Positions 43,840 through 52,155 of a stretch of 64,000 nt of DNA are shown here, piece after piece. The position numbers and the translations under genes are program-made. Every line of letters begins with the position of its first letter. Within the stretch, counting starts at the first letter, position 1. The stretch comes from Rheinheimera hassiensis (GTDB lineage Bacteria > Pseudomonadota > Gammaproteobacteria > Enterobacterales > Alteromonadaceae), in contig NZ_JAKUJZ010000009.1 in NCBI RefSeq assembly GCF_022436675.1, positions 1 to 64,000 on the forward strand. The letters are read 5' to 3'. The notes under the pieces were generated by a model. That model saw nothing but the letters and a program-made list of their open reading frames with translations, did not search any database and had not been told where the DNA came from.

Positions 43840-44980
43840 TAAGCAAACAGTTAAATTTGGCGATATTTGCCGAGAAGTAAAGCTCACCACTAAAGACTCA
43901 ATTGCTGATGGCTATGAGCGTTATATTGGCTTAGAGCATTTAGATTCTGGCTCACTAAAGATCAAACGCTGGGGCATGATTGCGGAAGATAACCCAAGCT
44001 TTACCCGTGTTTTTAAAAAAGGACATATCTTGTTCGGCAAAAGACGTCCTTATTTGAAAAAAGCGGCGATTGCGGAGTTTGATGGTGTTTGCTCAGGCGA
44101 CATAATTGTTATGGAGAGTACACCTGATAACAAATTTCCGGATTTTCTTCCTTTTCTGATTCAGTCTGATAGTTTCTGGAAGCACGCAATTTCAACTTCT
44201 TCAGGTTCTTTATCTCCTAGAACAAAATTCAAATCACTACAGGAGTTTTCTTTAACACTAGGTGATGAGCAGTCAATTCAGCGTAAGTTGGGACTGCTCG
44301 TAAAATGTGAGGAGATACGTTCCAAAAACAATCAGCTCTTAGAGGCGTTTGATAGTTTATTCAGCATTGTCGTATCTGATCTTTTAAGAGTGGTTGCTCA
44401 AGATAAGCCGCAACAAGTCCCCAAAGGATGGCAGATAAAAGAATTATGTGAACTTGCTGAAGTTAGCAGAGGTAAGTTTACCCCCAGACCTCGAAATAAT
44501 CCTATTTATTATGGTGGAAGCACCCCATTTCTTCAGACAGGTGATGTAGGAAGAGCATCTTTGTTTATTGAAAGTCACGAGCAAACCCTTAATGAAAAAG
44601 GACTATCGGTAAGTAAGCTTTTCCCCAAAGGAACTATATTTCTAACAATCGCAGCCAATATCGGGGACGTTGCTATGTCTACTTATGATGTTGCCTGTAC
44701 TGACAGTGTCGTTGGGATCAATCCTAAAGACGGGGTGGATGGGGTTTGGCTGCTATTTTACCTCAAACAGCTGAAACCATATCTTGATTCTATTGCACCA
44801 GAAAGTGCCCAAAAAAATATTAATTTGGCTACTTTACGACCGTTAAAAGTTGCAACACCTTCTTATGAAAAGCAGGTTTTGATCGGTCAGGAGTTGTTGA
44901 AGCTTTACAGCATCTATAAGTTAATAAGTGGCAAAGAGTCATCAATTTGCTCTATAACCGGAGCTTTAGTTGAGAGATAA
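43832..44980 (+). CDS. hsdS: Type I restriction specificity subunit HsdS
   Basis: A 382-aa subunit that recognises the split DNA target. Two target-recognition halves are visible: residues about 5-150 (VKFGDICREVKLTTKDSIADGYERYIGLEHL ... FKSLQEFSLTL) and about 190-360 (PKGWQIKELCELAEVSRGKFTPRPRNNP ... NINLATLRPLKVATP), each ending in the usual proline-rich turn with helical spacers (LLEAFDSLFS). Length is near normal. It overlaps the second hsdM and is followed by hsdR after two bases. Confidence 0.88.
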   Translation: MTDKQTVKFGDICREVKLTTKDSIADGYERYIGLEHLDSGSLKIKRWGMIAEDNPSFTRVFKKGHILFGKRRPYLKKAAIAEFDGVCSGDIIVMESTPDNKFPDFLPFLIQSDSFWKHAISTSSGSLSPRTKFKSLQEFSLTLGDEQSIQRKLGLLVKCEEIRSKNNQLLEAFDSLFSIVVSDLLRVVAQDKPQQVPKGWQIKELCELAEVSRGKFTPRPRNNPIYYGGSTPFLQTGDVGRASLFIESHEQTLNEKGLSVSKLFPKGTIFLTIAANIGDVAMSTYDVACTDSVVGINPKDGVDGVWLLFYLKQLKPYLDSIAPESAQKNINLATLRPLKVATPSYEKQVLIGQELLKLYSIYKLISGKESSICSITGALVER

Positions 44981-44982
44981 AG

Positions 44983-47900
44983 ATGTTTAATGAGCAAACC
45001 GTCACGGAAAATGGGATTATCGACCGCTTAAAAGGCTTAAGCGGGGTAAATTGGACTTACTGCCACGGTGATAGCCTGCCTAAACAAGCGCAGGATATCT
45101 TTGTTGATGAGTGGCTAAAAGACGCGCTTTGTTCGTTAAACCCTGATATTGCCAAACAGCCGGACCTGGCGGACGAGATTATTTATAAACTTCGCGGCGT
45201 TATTCTGGAAGCCAAGTTTACCGGCCTGGTAAAAGCCAACGAGAATTTTCAGGAATGGCTGCTGGCAGAGAAAAGTTTGCCCTTTGGTGAAAATGGTGAC
45301 CATATCACCATTAACCTGATAGATTTTGACGATATCAAAAACAACCATTTTGTGGTGTCGCAGCAGGTGCATTATATCGCTGCTACCGAAGTGTATTTTG
45401 ATATTGTGCTGTACGTAAACGGCATCCCCTTGGTAGTAGGTGAAGTAAAAACCGCCACCCGGCCAAGCGTTAGCTGGCAAGACGGTGCCGCTGATTTTAT
45501 GGGTGGTAAAAAGCACTACTGGCAAAACGTAGCGCCATTTTTTGTGCCTAACCTGCTGTGCTTTGCCAGTGAAGGTAAAACCTTTGCCTATGGTGCTATT
45601 AATGCAGGCCCTAAAGATTGGGGGCCGTGGCATAACACCGATTTACGCGATGACATTTTACCTGGCCTGCAAACTGTACTTAATAGTGCCGAGGGGCTGC
45701 TCAACCCTGTTACCCTATTGCAGTTACTCCAATCGTTCGCGTTATTTTCGACGGTTAAAACCGGCAAAAACACACCGCCCAAACGCATAAAAATATTACC
45801 GCGTTACCCGCAGTTTGAAGCCGCCAAGCAAATTGTGGAACGGGTGCGCCGTGGCTACCCGAAAAAAGGCCTTATCTGGCACTTCCAGGGCTCAGGTAAG
45901 TCATTATTAATGCTGTATGCCGCTAAGATGCTGCGGGCAGATAATGAGCTTAAAAACCCGACTGTATTGGTCGTGGTAGACCGACGTGATTTAGATAGCC
46001 AAATTAGTGAAACCTTTGGCGGTGCCGACGTTAAAAACCTGATTAAAGTGCAAAGCTGCAAAAAGCTCGGTGAATATATCGAGCAAGATAGCCGGGGCAT
46101 TTTAATTACCACCATCTTCAAATTTAAAGATGTTGAAATCGATGAAGCCAATAAAAAAGGCCTGAACGATCGCGACAACATTATTGTGCTGGTCGATGAA
46201 GCTCACCGCACCCAAGAAGGTGGCTTAGGTGACAAAATGCGCTGGGCGCTGCCTAATGCCCATTTCTACGGTTTAACCGGTACGCCTATTTCAGGCATAG
46301 ACCGCAATACCTTTAAGCTATTTGGTGCTGAAGACGACCCGGGCCGTTACATGAACCGCTATAGCTATAAGCAGTCTATCCGTGACGGTGCCACCAATCC
46401 GGTTAAGTTTGAACCGCGCCTGGCAGAGCTTCGTGTAGACCGTGAAGCTATCGACAAAGAGTTCGAAGCCTTGGCGGCAGCAAACAACCTGGACGAAGAA
46501 GAAAAAACTGAGCTGTCTAAACGTGCTGGCAAATTGGCCATTATGCTAAAAGCGCCTAAACGTATGGCAGCGGTAAGTGCTGATATTGCCGAGCACTTTA
46601 CCAGCCACGTTAAGCCGAAAAAGATGAAGGCTATGGTAGTGGTGTACGACCGTGATGCATGTGTGCAGATGTATTACTTGCTGGGTGAAAAGCTCGGCTT
46701 TGATGCTGTTGAAGTGGTTATGAATATTGACCAAGCCCCAATTAAAGCGCCAGACGGCGATAAAAAGGGCAAAGTTAATAAAGACTGGCGCAAGTGGCAT
46801 GACGATTTACAGCTGCCTGTAAAAAAGACTGACTTTGAGCGCTGGCAGAGCATCGATGGCGACGAGCAAAAGCAAAAAGACTTAATAGAAACCTACAAAG
46901 ACCCCAAACAGCCGCTGCAATTACTGATCGTAACAGCCAAGCTACTAACCGGCTTTGATGCGCCTATCTGCTACTGCATGTACCTAGACAAGCCATTACG
47001 TGACCATACGCTTTTGCAGGCCATGTGCCGCACTAACCGGCTTTATCAAAACGATGAAACCCGCAAACAAATGGGCCTAATCATCGACTACCTTGGCGTT
47101 TTTGAAAACCTGCGTACTGCACTGGCGTACAACCCGGAAGAGATTGAGGGTGTTGTAGAAGGTATTGAAGCCTTTAAAGCCATATTGCCAATGCAGCTGA
47201 AAAAGTGCCTGGCCTTCTTTCCAAATGTCGACCGCAGCCTGGAAGGCTTTGAGGGCATTATGGCAGCGCAAGAGTGCCTGCCTACTAATGAGAAACGCGA
47301 CGAGTTTGCCGCAGCCTTTGGTGTGGTAGCCAAGCTGTGGTCGGCAATTAACCCTGATCCATTCTTAAATGCCTACCGCAAAGATTACAAATGGCTGGCG
47401 CAGATTTATGAATCCGTGCGCCCTGTTGGTCAAACAGGTGCATTGGTTTGGGCGGCATTAGGTCCAGAAACCATTCAGCTTATTCACCAGCATACCGACA
47501 TCAACCGTATTCGGGATGATATCGACGAGCTGGTAATGGATGAGCACGCCATCTTTACCCTGACAGATAAAGAACAAGAACAACGGGCGCGCAAATTAGA
47601 AATAGACCTAATGGGCCGCCTACGTGGCAGCAACGACCCTAAATTTGTGGCACTGGGCGAGCGATTAGAAAAGCTACGCCAAGACTACGAAGCCGGTGTT
47701 ATTAAAGCCATAGACTGGCTAAAAGGCCTGTTAGACGCAGCCAAAGACACCGTGCAGGCTGAGCGCGAAAGTGGCGATAAAGTTGTCACCCAGGAAGATA
47801 ACAAGCAAGCGTTAACCAAACTCTTCCTGGAAACCCGGCCAGAAACCACGCCAAAGCTAATTGGGGACGTGGTAGAGCAAATCGACAAGATAGTTAAAGC

Positions 47901-48045
47901 AACCCGATTTGACGGCTGGCAAAACTCCAACAGCGGCCCGCGTGAGATACAGAAAGCCCTGCTACTAACGCTGGCACAGTTCGGCTTGGGCAAAGACAAA
48001 GAGTTGTTCACCAAGGCATACGCGTATATTGAAGAGCATTATTAA
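44983..48045 (+). CDS. hsdR: Type I restriction endonuclease/translocase HsdR
   Basis: A 1020-aa motor and nuclease subunit. The N-terminal nuclease domain shows the PD-(D/E)xK pattern (YFDIVLYVNGIPLVVGEVKTA, about 135-156). The helicase part has Walker A FQGSGKSLLM at about 302-311, DEAH-type motif VDEAHRT near 405, SAT-like LTGTPI, and later helicase motifs (LLIVTAKLLTGFDAPICYCMYLDKPLRDHTLLQAMCRTNR). Length and motifs are complete. It closes the operon hsdM1-orf-hsdM2-hsdS-hsdR. No terminator with T-run was seen behind it. Confidence 0.92.
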   Translation: MFNEQTVTENGIIDRLKGLSGVNWTYCHGDSLPKQAQDIFVDEWLKDALCSLNPDIAKQPDLADEIIYKLRGVILEAKFTGLVKANENFQEWLLAEKSLPFGENGDHITINLIDFDDIKNNHFVVSQQVHYIAATEVYFDIVLYVNGIPLVVGEVKTATRPSVSWQDGAADFMGGKKHYWQNVAPFFVPNLLCFASEGKTFAYGAINAGPKDWGPWHNTDLRDDILPGLQTVLNSAEGLLNPVTLLQLLQSFALFSTVKTGKNTPPKRIKILPRYPQFEAAKQIVERVRRGYPKKGLIWHFQGSGKSLLMLYAAKMLRADNELKNPTVLVVVDRRDLDSQISETFGGADVKNLIKVQSCKKLGEYIEQDSRGILITTIFKFKDVEIDEANKKGLNDRDNIIVLVDEAHRTQEGGLGDKMRWALPNAHFYGLTGTPISGIDRNTFKLFGAEDDPGRYMNRYSYKQSIRDGATNPVKFEPRLAELRVDREAIDKEFEALAAANNLDEEEKTELSKRAGKLAIMLKAPKRMAAVSADIAEHFTSHVKPKKMKAMVVVYDRDACVQMYYLLGEKLGFDAVEVVMNIDQAPIKAPDGDKKGKVNKDWRKWHDDLQLPVKKTDFERWQSIDGDEQKQKDLIETYKDPKQPLQLLIVTAKLLTGFDAPICYCMYLDKPLRDHTLLQAMCRTNRLYQNDETRKQMGLIIDYLGVFENLRTALAYNPEEIEGVVEGIEAFKAILPMQLKKCLAFFPNVDRSLEGFEGIMAAQECLPTNEKRDEFAAAFGVVAKLWSAINPDPFLNAYRKDYKWLAQIYESVRPVGQTGALVWAALGPETIQLIHQHTDINRIRDDIDELVMDEHAIFTLTDKEQEQRARKLEIDLMGRLRGSNDPKFVALGERLEKLRQDYEAGVIKAIDWLKGLLDAAKDTVQAERESGDKVVTQEDNKQALTKLFLETRPETTPKLIGDVVEQIDKIVKATRFDGWQNSNSGPREIQKALLLTLAQFGLGKDKELFTKAYAYIEEHY

Positions 48046-48367
48046 TGTTTACTTTTCACGTAATACAAAGCAAAGGTTTATTTCCAAAGTAGGGTTATCG
48101 GGGACAGAACAAAATTAACCTGCTTTGCTACTTTTCGTTCAGCCTTGCCCTTGTGGCGCATCCTCTTGCTGTTGACGCTGAGATAACCAGAACAGAGCAT
48201 TTTAATTATTATAAAACAATGACCTAATCGGCGTTTTAAAATTTCTGTAGGCAGCTTGTCGATCTTTGCTTTCCCCATCCGACTAACTAACGTGAGTTAA
48301 TCACTGCTACCTTTACTGCAGCATCAACTGGCTGTGGCGGGGTATTGTCAATTTTAGGAGCAACACG
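48046..48367. other. Gap after hsdR with a possible degraded frame
   Basis: A 322-base stretch. A 66-codon minus-strand frame (48078-48278) ending in KQVNFVLSPITLLW contains a segment (complement of GGGGACAGAACAAAATTAACC) that I have seen near REP-type transposase remnants, but no transposase is present. I do not call it a gene. It is more likely mobile-element debris. Confidence 0.35.
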
Positions 48368-48763
48368 ATGAAATTTAACCCGGTAGTGCATTTTGAAATT
48401 TACGTAGAAAACATGGACCGCGCCAAAGCGTTTTATCAGGCGCTGTTTGATATTAAGCTGGAACCTATGCCATCGCCCACGCCGGAGGTTGAGATGGAAA
48501 TGTGGTTCTTCCCGATGGATAAGGAAAACGGTATGAGTTATTACGGCGCCGGCGGTAGCCTGGTGAAGATGGATGGTTTTACTCCTGGCGGCGGTGGCAC
48601 CTTGGTGTATTTTGGCTGCGAGGATTGTGCAGTGCAGGCTGAACGTGCGAAAGCCAATGGCGGCAGTATACAGCAGCCGAAAATGTCTATTGGCGCACAT
48701 GGTTTTTGCGCCGTGGTGCGCGACTGTGAGGGCAATTTAATCGGCTTGCATTCGATGACATAA
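48368..48763 (+). CDS. VOC (glyoxalase/bleomycin-resistance fold) protein
   Basis: A 131-aa protein with the two beta-alpha-beta repeats of the vicinal oxygen chelate superfamily: VVHFEIYVENMDRAKAFYQALFDIKLE and GGTLVYFGCEDCAVQAERAKANGGSIQQPKMSIGAHGFCAVVRDCEGNLIGLHS. The class covers metal-dependent dioxygenases, isomerases and resistance proteins, so substrate cannot be given. AGGAG lies before the ATG. Its 3' end overlaps, on the opposite strand, the leftover frame of the parE remnant. Confidence 0.8.
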   Translation: MKFNPVVHFEIYVENMDRAKAFYQALFDIKLEPMPSPTPEVEMEMWFFPMDKENGMSYYGAGGSLVKMDGFTPGGGGTLVYFGCEDCAVQAERAKANGGSIQQPKMSIGAHGFCAVVRDCEGNLIGLHSMT

Positions 48764-48871
48764 GTTAGTAGCGGCTATGGCTACAACCTTGAACTCGCTG
48801 CGATTAACCGCTGTTACCGATATTTCCTTAATATCGGCTTCAGCAAGCAGAGATAGCTTATAATCAGCCAT
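48737..48871 (-). pseudogene. Truncated ParE toxin remnant
   Basis: Starting at the ATG 48871, which overlaps the parD stop by eight bases, the minus strand reads MADYKLSLLAEADIKEI, the first 17 residues of ParE/RelE-type toxins. The following residues (SVTAVNRSEFKVVAIAA...) do not continue the family, and the frame stops after 44 codons, against about 95-100 for a full ParE. The toxin is therefore destroyed, while the antitoxin frame is intact. Confidence 0.75.
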
Positions 48872-49118
48872 CTATTCCCCGACTCACATCATCGAAAATA
48901 TCCAGAGCGTTTTTGGCAGAATGAGTCCCTGCTGACAATTGTTCAAAGCCCCGTGCAACCTCCTGTCGCAATATCTCCAGCTGTTGTTGCTTTGCTAAAT
49001 CCTTTTCAAACAGTAACCGCAAGCCATCCCGAATCACTTCACTTGCAGAGGTGTATAAACCAGATGAGATCTTTTCATTGATGCGTTTTTCAAATTCATG
49101 ACCCAAAGTAATGTTCAT
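48864..49118 (-). CDS. ParD-type antitoxin (orphan)
   Basis: An 84-aa ribbon-helix-helix antitoxin. The N-terminus NITLGHEFEKRINEKISSGLYTSASEVIRDGLRLL is a classic ParD/CopG-like DNA-binding domain. The remaining C-terminus (EKDLAKQQQLEILRQEVARGFEQL) is the toxin-binding helix. In a complete operon parE would follow with overlapping codons; here only its first 17 codons remain. A lone antitoxin can act as a repressor or protect against related toxins. Confidence 0.85.
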   Translation of the reverse strand: MNITLGHEFEKRINEKISSGLYTSASEVIRDGLRLLFEKDLAKQQQLEILRQEVARGFEQLSAGTHSAKNALDIFDDVSRGIDG

Positions 49119-49319
49119 AGTCCACTCCTAAAGCTAACTGCGCATTACAGGCATATTATGCGCATAACATGCGCTTATCAACGTGCGGCGAACAGCAAAA
49201 CACTTTAATTGGCAATTAATAAGCGTTCGATACGCCTTAACTATGACTTTTATTCATGGGTTAATGAAATAATATCATTTTTATTCATGCAGCCCTGGGT
49301 GTATAAATTGCACATGGCT

Positions 49320-49343
49320 TTAAGTCTAGACGTCTAGATGCTT
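49320..49343 (+). promoter_or_regulatory. MetJ operator (three tandem met boxes)
   Basis: Consecutive 8-mers TTAAGTCT, AGACGTCT and AGATGCTT match the met-box consensus AGACGTCT at 5, 8 and 5 positions. The site lies 33 bp before the mesX start, with a TATAAAT-type -10 about 20 bp upstream. MetJ with S-adenosylmethionine would repress mesX-mesD when methionine is ample. Confidence 0.75.
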
Positions 49344-49375
49344 TTATCGGCGGTTAGCACAGGGGATAGCAGAGC

Positions 49376-50350
49376 ATGAACAAAGATTTCAGTTTTACCA
49401 TTAAACGTATCCGGTTCGATGAACATTATCAGCCGGCGGACAGTACCCGTATCACCACCAACTTCGCTAACCTGGCAAGAGGTGGGTGCCGCCAGCAGAA
49501 TTTGCGTAACGCTTTAACGATGATTAACAACCGTTTTAATGCGCTGGCGCAATGGGACAACCCCAAAAGCGATCGTTACTCTGTCGAGCTGGATATTATT
49601 TCGGTTGATGTGGATATTGACGGCAATGGCGCCGGCTTCCCGTCGATTGAAGTACTAAAAACTAATATTGTTGACCATAAAACCAACGAGCGCATTGAAG
49701 GCATAGTGGGCAATAACTTTTCCTCTTATGTGCGCGACTATGATTTTAGCGTATTGCTGCTGGAGCATAATAAGCAGCAAGCGCAATTTAGCATCCCACA
49801 GAATTTTGGCGAGCTGCATGGCAAGCTGTTCAAATATTTTGTTAACTCAAATGCTTACAAGCAGCATTTTAACAAGCCGCCGGTTATCTGTCTGAGTGTA
49901 TCGGATAGTAAAACCTATCAGCGCACGGAAAACCAGCACCCGGTATTGGGGGTGGAATACCTGGCAAACGAATCGTCGTTAACCGAGCAGTATTTTAAAA
50001 AGATGGGCTTGCAGGTGCGTTATTTTATGCCGGCAAACAGTGTGGCGCCCTTGGCTTTTCATTTTGTTGGTGACTTACTTAACGATTACACCAACCTTGA
50101 GCTGATTAGCACCATCAGCACTATGGAAACCTTTCAAAAGATTTACCGGCCGGAGATTTATAACGCCAATGCGGTAGCAGGCAAAAGCTATAAACCGGAT
50201 TTAAAAAATCAGGATCATTCCATTACGCAAATTGTGTATGACCGCGAAGAGCGCAGCAAGTTAGCTATAGCGCAGGGCAGGTTTGCTGAAGAGCACTTTA
50301 TTAAACCGCACCGGGCAACGCTGGAACAATGGTCGGCTAACTACGCTTAA
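49376..50350 (+). CDS. mesX: MesX, DUF1852 partner of methionine synthase MesD
   Basis: A 324-aa soluble DUF1852 protein. Family marks: FSFTIKRIRFDEHYQPADSTRITTNFANLARG at the start and RAKLAIAQGRFAEEHFIKPHRATLEQW near the end. In the literature on folate-independent methionine synthases, MesD activity needs MesX and oxygen; the methyl donor is not known. The gene is followed after 27 bp by mesD. The MetJ boxes in front of it support a methionine role here. I rely on the family assignment and on the published pairing. Confidence 0.85.
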   Translation: MNKDFSFTIKRIRFDEHYQPADSTRITTNFANLARGGCRQQNLRNALTMINNRFNALAQWDNPKSDRYSVELDIISVDVDIDGNGAGFPSIEVLKTNIVDHKTNERIEGIVGNNFSSYVRDYDFSVLLLEHNKQQAQFSIPQNFGELHGKLFKYFVNSNAYKQHFNKPPVICLSVSDSKTYQRTENQHPVLGVEYLANESSLTEQYFKKMGLQVRYFMPANSVAPLAFHFVGDLLNDYTNLELISTISTMETFQKIYRPEIYNANAVAGKSYKPDLKNQDHSITQIVYDREERSKLAIAQGRFAEEHFIKPHRATLEQWSANYA

Positions 50351-50377
50351 TTAATCATCCGGATAACAGAATTTATT

Positions 50378-51427
50378 ATGAACAAGCATTTATTACAAAA
50401 AGTACTATTACCGACATCAACTGCCGGCAGTTTACCTAAACCATCCTGGCTGGCAGAGCCGGAAACACTTTGGTCACCGTGGAAATTACAGGGTGACGAA
50501 CTGGCTGATGGCAAACAGGATGCACTGCGGCTGTCATTGCAACAGCAGCATCTGGCCGGCATTGATATTGTCAGCGATGGCGAGCAAACGCGGCAGCACT
50601 TTGTCACCACCTTTATAGAGCACTTAAGCGGCGTGGATTTTAACCAGCGTAAAACGGTCAGAATTCGTAACCGCTATGATGCCAGTGTGCCAACAGTGGT
50701 AGGCCCGGTGTCGCGGCCAAAGCCGGTATTTGTTGAAGACGCTAAGTTTTTACGCGCGCAAACCACGCAGCCGATAAAGTGGGCCTTGCCGGGCCCGATG
50801 ACGATGATCGACACGCTTTATGATGACCATTATAAAAGCCGCGAGAAACTGGCCTGGGAATTTGCCAAAATACTGAACCAGGAAGCAAAAGACTTAGAAG
50901 CCGCAGGTGTTGATATTATCCAGTTTGATGAGCCGGCTTTTAACGTGTTTTTTGACGAGGTCAATGAGTGGGGCATTAAGTGTTTAGAGCGCGCCATCGA
51001 AGGGCTTAAATGCGAAACCGCAGTACATATTTGCTATGGCTATGGCATTAAAGCCAATACCGATTGGAAAAAAACCTTGGGCTCTGAGTGGCGCCAATAC
51101 GAAGCGGTATTCCCCAAATTGCAACAATCCAATATCGATATTATATCGCTGGAGTGTCATAACTCGCATGTGCCGCTTGAGCTACTTGAGCTTATCCGCG
51201 GTAAAAAAGTGATGGTAGGCGCCATTGATGTGGCAACCGATAGCATAGAAACACCAGAGCAAGTAGCGGCAACGTTGAGAAAAGCGCTGCAATATGTCGA
51301 TGCCGACAAGCTTTACCCTTGCACTAACTGTGGTATGGCGCCGTTATCCCGTGACGTTGCTACCGGCAAGCTAAATGCCTTAGCAGCAGGGGCGCAAATT
51401 GTGCGCAATGAATTGCTGGCCAGGTAA
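50378..51427 (+). CDS. mesD: MesD, folate-independent methionine synthase (MetE catalytic-domain type)
   Basis: A 349-aa protein equal to the C-terminal catalytic barrel of cobalamin-independent methionine synthase, without the folate-binding N-terminal half. The zinc-binding and homocysteine-site patterns are present: DIIQFDEPAFN, HICYGYG, LECHNS and LYPCTNCGMAPLSRDVA (zinc cysteine near the end). Its position behind mesX and the MetJ operator identifies it as the MesD class rather than a truncated MetE. It probably makes methionine from homocysteine. Confidence 0.85.
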   Translation: MNKHLLQKVLLPTSTAGSLPKPSWLAEPETLWSPWKLQGDELADGKQDALRLSLQQQHLAGIDIVSDGEQTRQHFVTTFIEHLSGVDFNQRKTVRIRNRYDASVPTVVGPVSRPKPVFVEDAKFLRAQTTQPIKWALPGPMTMIDTLYDDHYKSREKLAWEFAKILNQEAKDLEAAGVDIIQFDEPAFNVFFDEVNEWGIKCLERAIEGLKCETAVHICYGYGIKANTDWKKTLGSEWRQYEAVFPKLQQSNIDIISLECHNSHVPLELLELIRGKKVMVGAIDVATDSIETPEQVAATLRKALQYVDADKLYPCTNCGMAPLSRDVATGKLNALAAGAQIVRNELLAR

Positions 51428-51437
51428 CTAACGGCTG

Positions 51438-51944
51438 TTACAAAAACAGCGTTGGCTTTTTGTCGGTTGCTGCCGTTAGCTGATATTGCTGTACGGCATC
51501 TACTGTGTGCTTTTCACGTTCTTTAGCTTCGCGATTGCGGTTGGCTTGCTGAAGTAAGCCTTCAAGCGCTTTGCCGAATGCTTCCAGTTTGGCGTCCAGT
51601 ACGGCTATTTTACCGTCGCGCTCCGGGCTTTGCGGTTGCTGTTGCAGGGCTTCTTTTTCGGCCTGAGCTTCTTCTATTTTCGCTTTTAATTCATCGTACT
51701 TTTGTTTATCCAGGCCGATGCGGTTAGCTAGCATTTGATCCATTAGCTGAGTTAAAAAAGCCTCTTGCTGCTTGCTGGTTTCATCCTGCTGCTGTGCTTG
51801 TGGTGTTGCCGGTTTTGTTGCTGCGGTTGTGGCAATACCGGCAATTTCTTGCCGTTGTGCATTGTTGTCGGCATTTTCTGTTTCTGGTTTTAGCAGCTGA
51901 TACTGCAACTGGTAGTTATTAATACTAAGGCCTGACACTGTCAT
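51438..51944 (-). CDS. Glutamine-rich coiled-coil protein, unknown
   Basis: A 168-aa soluble protein without signal peptide. The N-terminal third is polar (TVSGLSINNYQLQYQLL); the centre is glutamine- and alanine-rich (ATPQAQQQDETSKQQEAFLTQLMDQML) and a long coiled coil follows (YDELKAKIEEAQAEKEAL). I recognise no family. It converges on mesD with a 10-bp gap and diverges from the hybrid kinase. It may belong to the surface or motility functions of the neighbourhood, but this is not shown. Confidence 0.55.
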   Translation of the reverse strand: MTVSGLSINNYQLQYQLLKPETENADNNAQRQEIAGIATTAATKPATPQAQQQDETSKQQEAFLTQLMDQMLANRIGLDKQKYDELKAKIEEAQAEKEALQQQPQSPERDGKIAVLDAKLEAFGKALEGLLQQANRNREAKEREKHTVDAVQQYQLTAATDKKPTLFL

Positions 51945-52155
51945 TTGCTGTGCTCCGCAATCGGTAGAGTTTTTACCTGTACCGAAATAAAGCAGAAACT
52001 GTGCCAGTTGCTAAGCTTAGCGCTGTACCAACCGTGTTATAAACGATTTTGGCCGTTGTTTAACAGAGGATGCTGCCATATCAGCGCACGAATATAGCTT
52101 TGGCGAGCAGTAATCTGTTAACATTTGTTCAAAGCATAGGCAGTAAAGGACAACG

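Noticed and set aside
48078-48278. 66-codon minus-strand frame after hsdR
   Set aside because: No family and no clear ribosome binding site; the end of the frame overlaps a stretch that looks like mobile-element debris.
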